Below the pieces are notes generated by a model that worked only from the letters and a program-made list of their open reading frames with translations, searched no databases and was not told the origin of the DNA. Of a stretch of 6,323 bases of DNA, positions 6,165 to 6,323 are shown one piece after another. The position numbers were made by a program, and so were the translations under genes. This DNA is from Calditrichota bacterium (lineage in GTDB: Bacteria > Electryoneota > RPQS01), in NCBI GenBank assembly GCA_020057985.1, contig JAGVEU010000024.1, forward strand, positions 1 through 6,323, written 5' to 3'. The stretch's first letter is position 1, and the number at the start of each line of letters is the position of its first letter.

Positions 6165-6193
6165 TTGACTTCTTCCTCCGATTGCGCTATCTT
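6165..6193 (+). promoter_or_regulatory. Sigma70-type promoter of the plus-strand gene
   Basis: TTGACT (6165-6170) and TATCTT (6188-6193) are exactly 17 bp apart, close to the TTGACA/TATAAT consensus. The predicted start is near 6200, giving a leader of about 49 nt before the ATG at 6249. GCGC sits directly before the -10, as in the divergent promoter. A pyrimidine-rich stretch lies just upstream. Confidence 0.68.
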
Positions 6194-6233
6194 GAATAGT
6201 TTACTCTACTAAGTCACGGTGCGCCACTAAGAT

Positions 6234-6240
6234 GAAGGAG
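6234..6240 (+). promoter_or_regulatory. Ribosome binding site of the plus-strand gene
   Basis: GAAGGAG ends 8 nt before the ATG at 6249-6251. This decides the start in favour of 6249 over the nearer-promoter ATG at 6232, which opens only a six-codon frame. Confidence 0.72.
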
Positions 6241-6248
6241 TTCAAGTC

Positions 6249-6323
6249 ATGAAGCTCTTCTGTTCTCAAATCATTCTTGTTACCGTTTTGTTGTTCGCAT
6301 TTGAGGCCGATGCGCAGGATAGC
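6249..6323 (+). CDS. N-terminal fragment of a secreted protein (signal peptide only, runs off the window)
   Basis: 25 codons are visible with no stop, and the frame is open at the window end. The product begins MKLFCSQIILVTVLLFAFEA and continues DAQDS. It has Lys2, a hydrophobic core over residues 4-18, and an A-x-A type cleavage site (ADA before QDS at about residue 23), a typical Sec signal peptide for SPase I. It has its own promoter and RBS and is divergent from the minus-strand cluster. The mature protein lies outside the window, so its function cannot be named. The shared export route suggests another envelope or secreted protein. Confidence 0.8.
   Translation, partial: MKLFCSQIILVTVLLFAFEADAQDS

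Larger units (their letters stand above)
5814..6248. other. Divergent intergenic region without a supported gene
   Basis: These 435 bp lie between the minus-strand cluster and the plus-strand gene at 6249. From left to right they hold the RBS and promoter of the minus-strand cluster, about 160 bp with nothing I can name (5898-6056), a small hairpin (6057-6084), a pyrimidine-rich plus strand (about 6117-6180), the plus-strand promoter and its RBS. Short open frames at 5885-6115 and 5964-6212 lack an RBS, and their translations look like read-through of low-complexity, serine- and proline-rich sequence. Confidence 0.7.

Noticed and set aside
5885..6212. Overlapping plus-strand frames of 76 and 82 codons in the divergent region
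   Set aside because: Neither has an RBS, one needs a TTG start, they overlap each other in different frames, the translations look like non-coding sequence, and the second runs through the plus-strand promoter.
6232..6252. Six-codon frame overlapping the start of the plus-strand gene (ATG at 6232, TGA at 6250)
   Set aside because: It has no RBS of its own and its codons overlap the RBS of the real gene. A start-stop overlap of this kind is likely by chance.

Overview
The window looks like chromosomal DNA from a bacterium of the FCB (Fibrobacteres-Chlorobi-Bacteroidetes) assemblage, most likely one of its uncultivated candidate phyla (Zixibacteria, Latescibacteria, KSB1/Calditrichota or Marinimicrobia type). 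The basis is three long secreted proteins that all end in the N[YF]PNPFNP...V[YF]D.LG.EV...K[ML][MV].LK tail, the FlgD-Ig-like/type A C-terminal domain associated with type IX secretion (T9SS). GC content is moderate, with normal Shine-Dalgarno sites. The exact phylum cannot be fixed from this window.

Layout. Three genes lie head to tail on the minus strand and are transcribed from right to left. The first (3756-5813) is an Omp28-like thioredoxin-fold protein with a NEW3-like beta domain, a GATase-like domain and a sorting tail. The second (1928-3628) and third (108-1820) are tandem paralogues: jelly-roll module, CARDB-like module, Ig-like module and sorting tail. A likely sigma70-type promoter (5870-5897) precedes the first gene, and a strong perfect-palindrome terminator (51-81) follows the third, so the three could form one transcription unit. 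The two gaps (107 and 127 bp) each hold a long AT-rich inverted repeat that almost abuts the stop codon of the upstream gene.

On the right, a 435-bp divergent intergenic region separates this cluster from a plus-strand gene whose first 25 codons (6249-6323, a signal peptide) are visible. That gene has its own well-formed -35/-10 promoter and ribosome binding site.

How the parts fit. All three complete proteins carry Sec signal peptides and C-terminal sorting tails, so they should be exported to the periplasm and then secreted or attached to the surface. None shows an obvious hydrolase active site. The GATase-like domain has no verified catalytic triad, and the CxxC of the first protein is the only redox-like motif.

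Most notable observation. The second gene is a chimera by similarity. Its passenger region is a near copy of the third gene, but its sorting tail matches that of the first gene (about 82% by hand count) rather than its own paralogue (about 37%), with the switch at the PNPFNP motif. This suggests exchange or conversion of a sorting-domain cassette between neighbours. I see no CRISPR array, tRNA, rRNA, transposase or defence genes.
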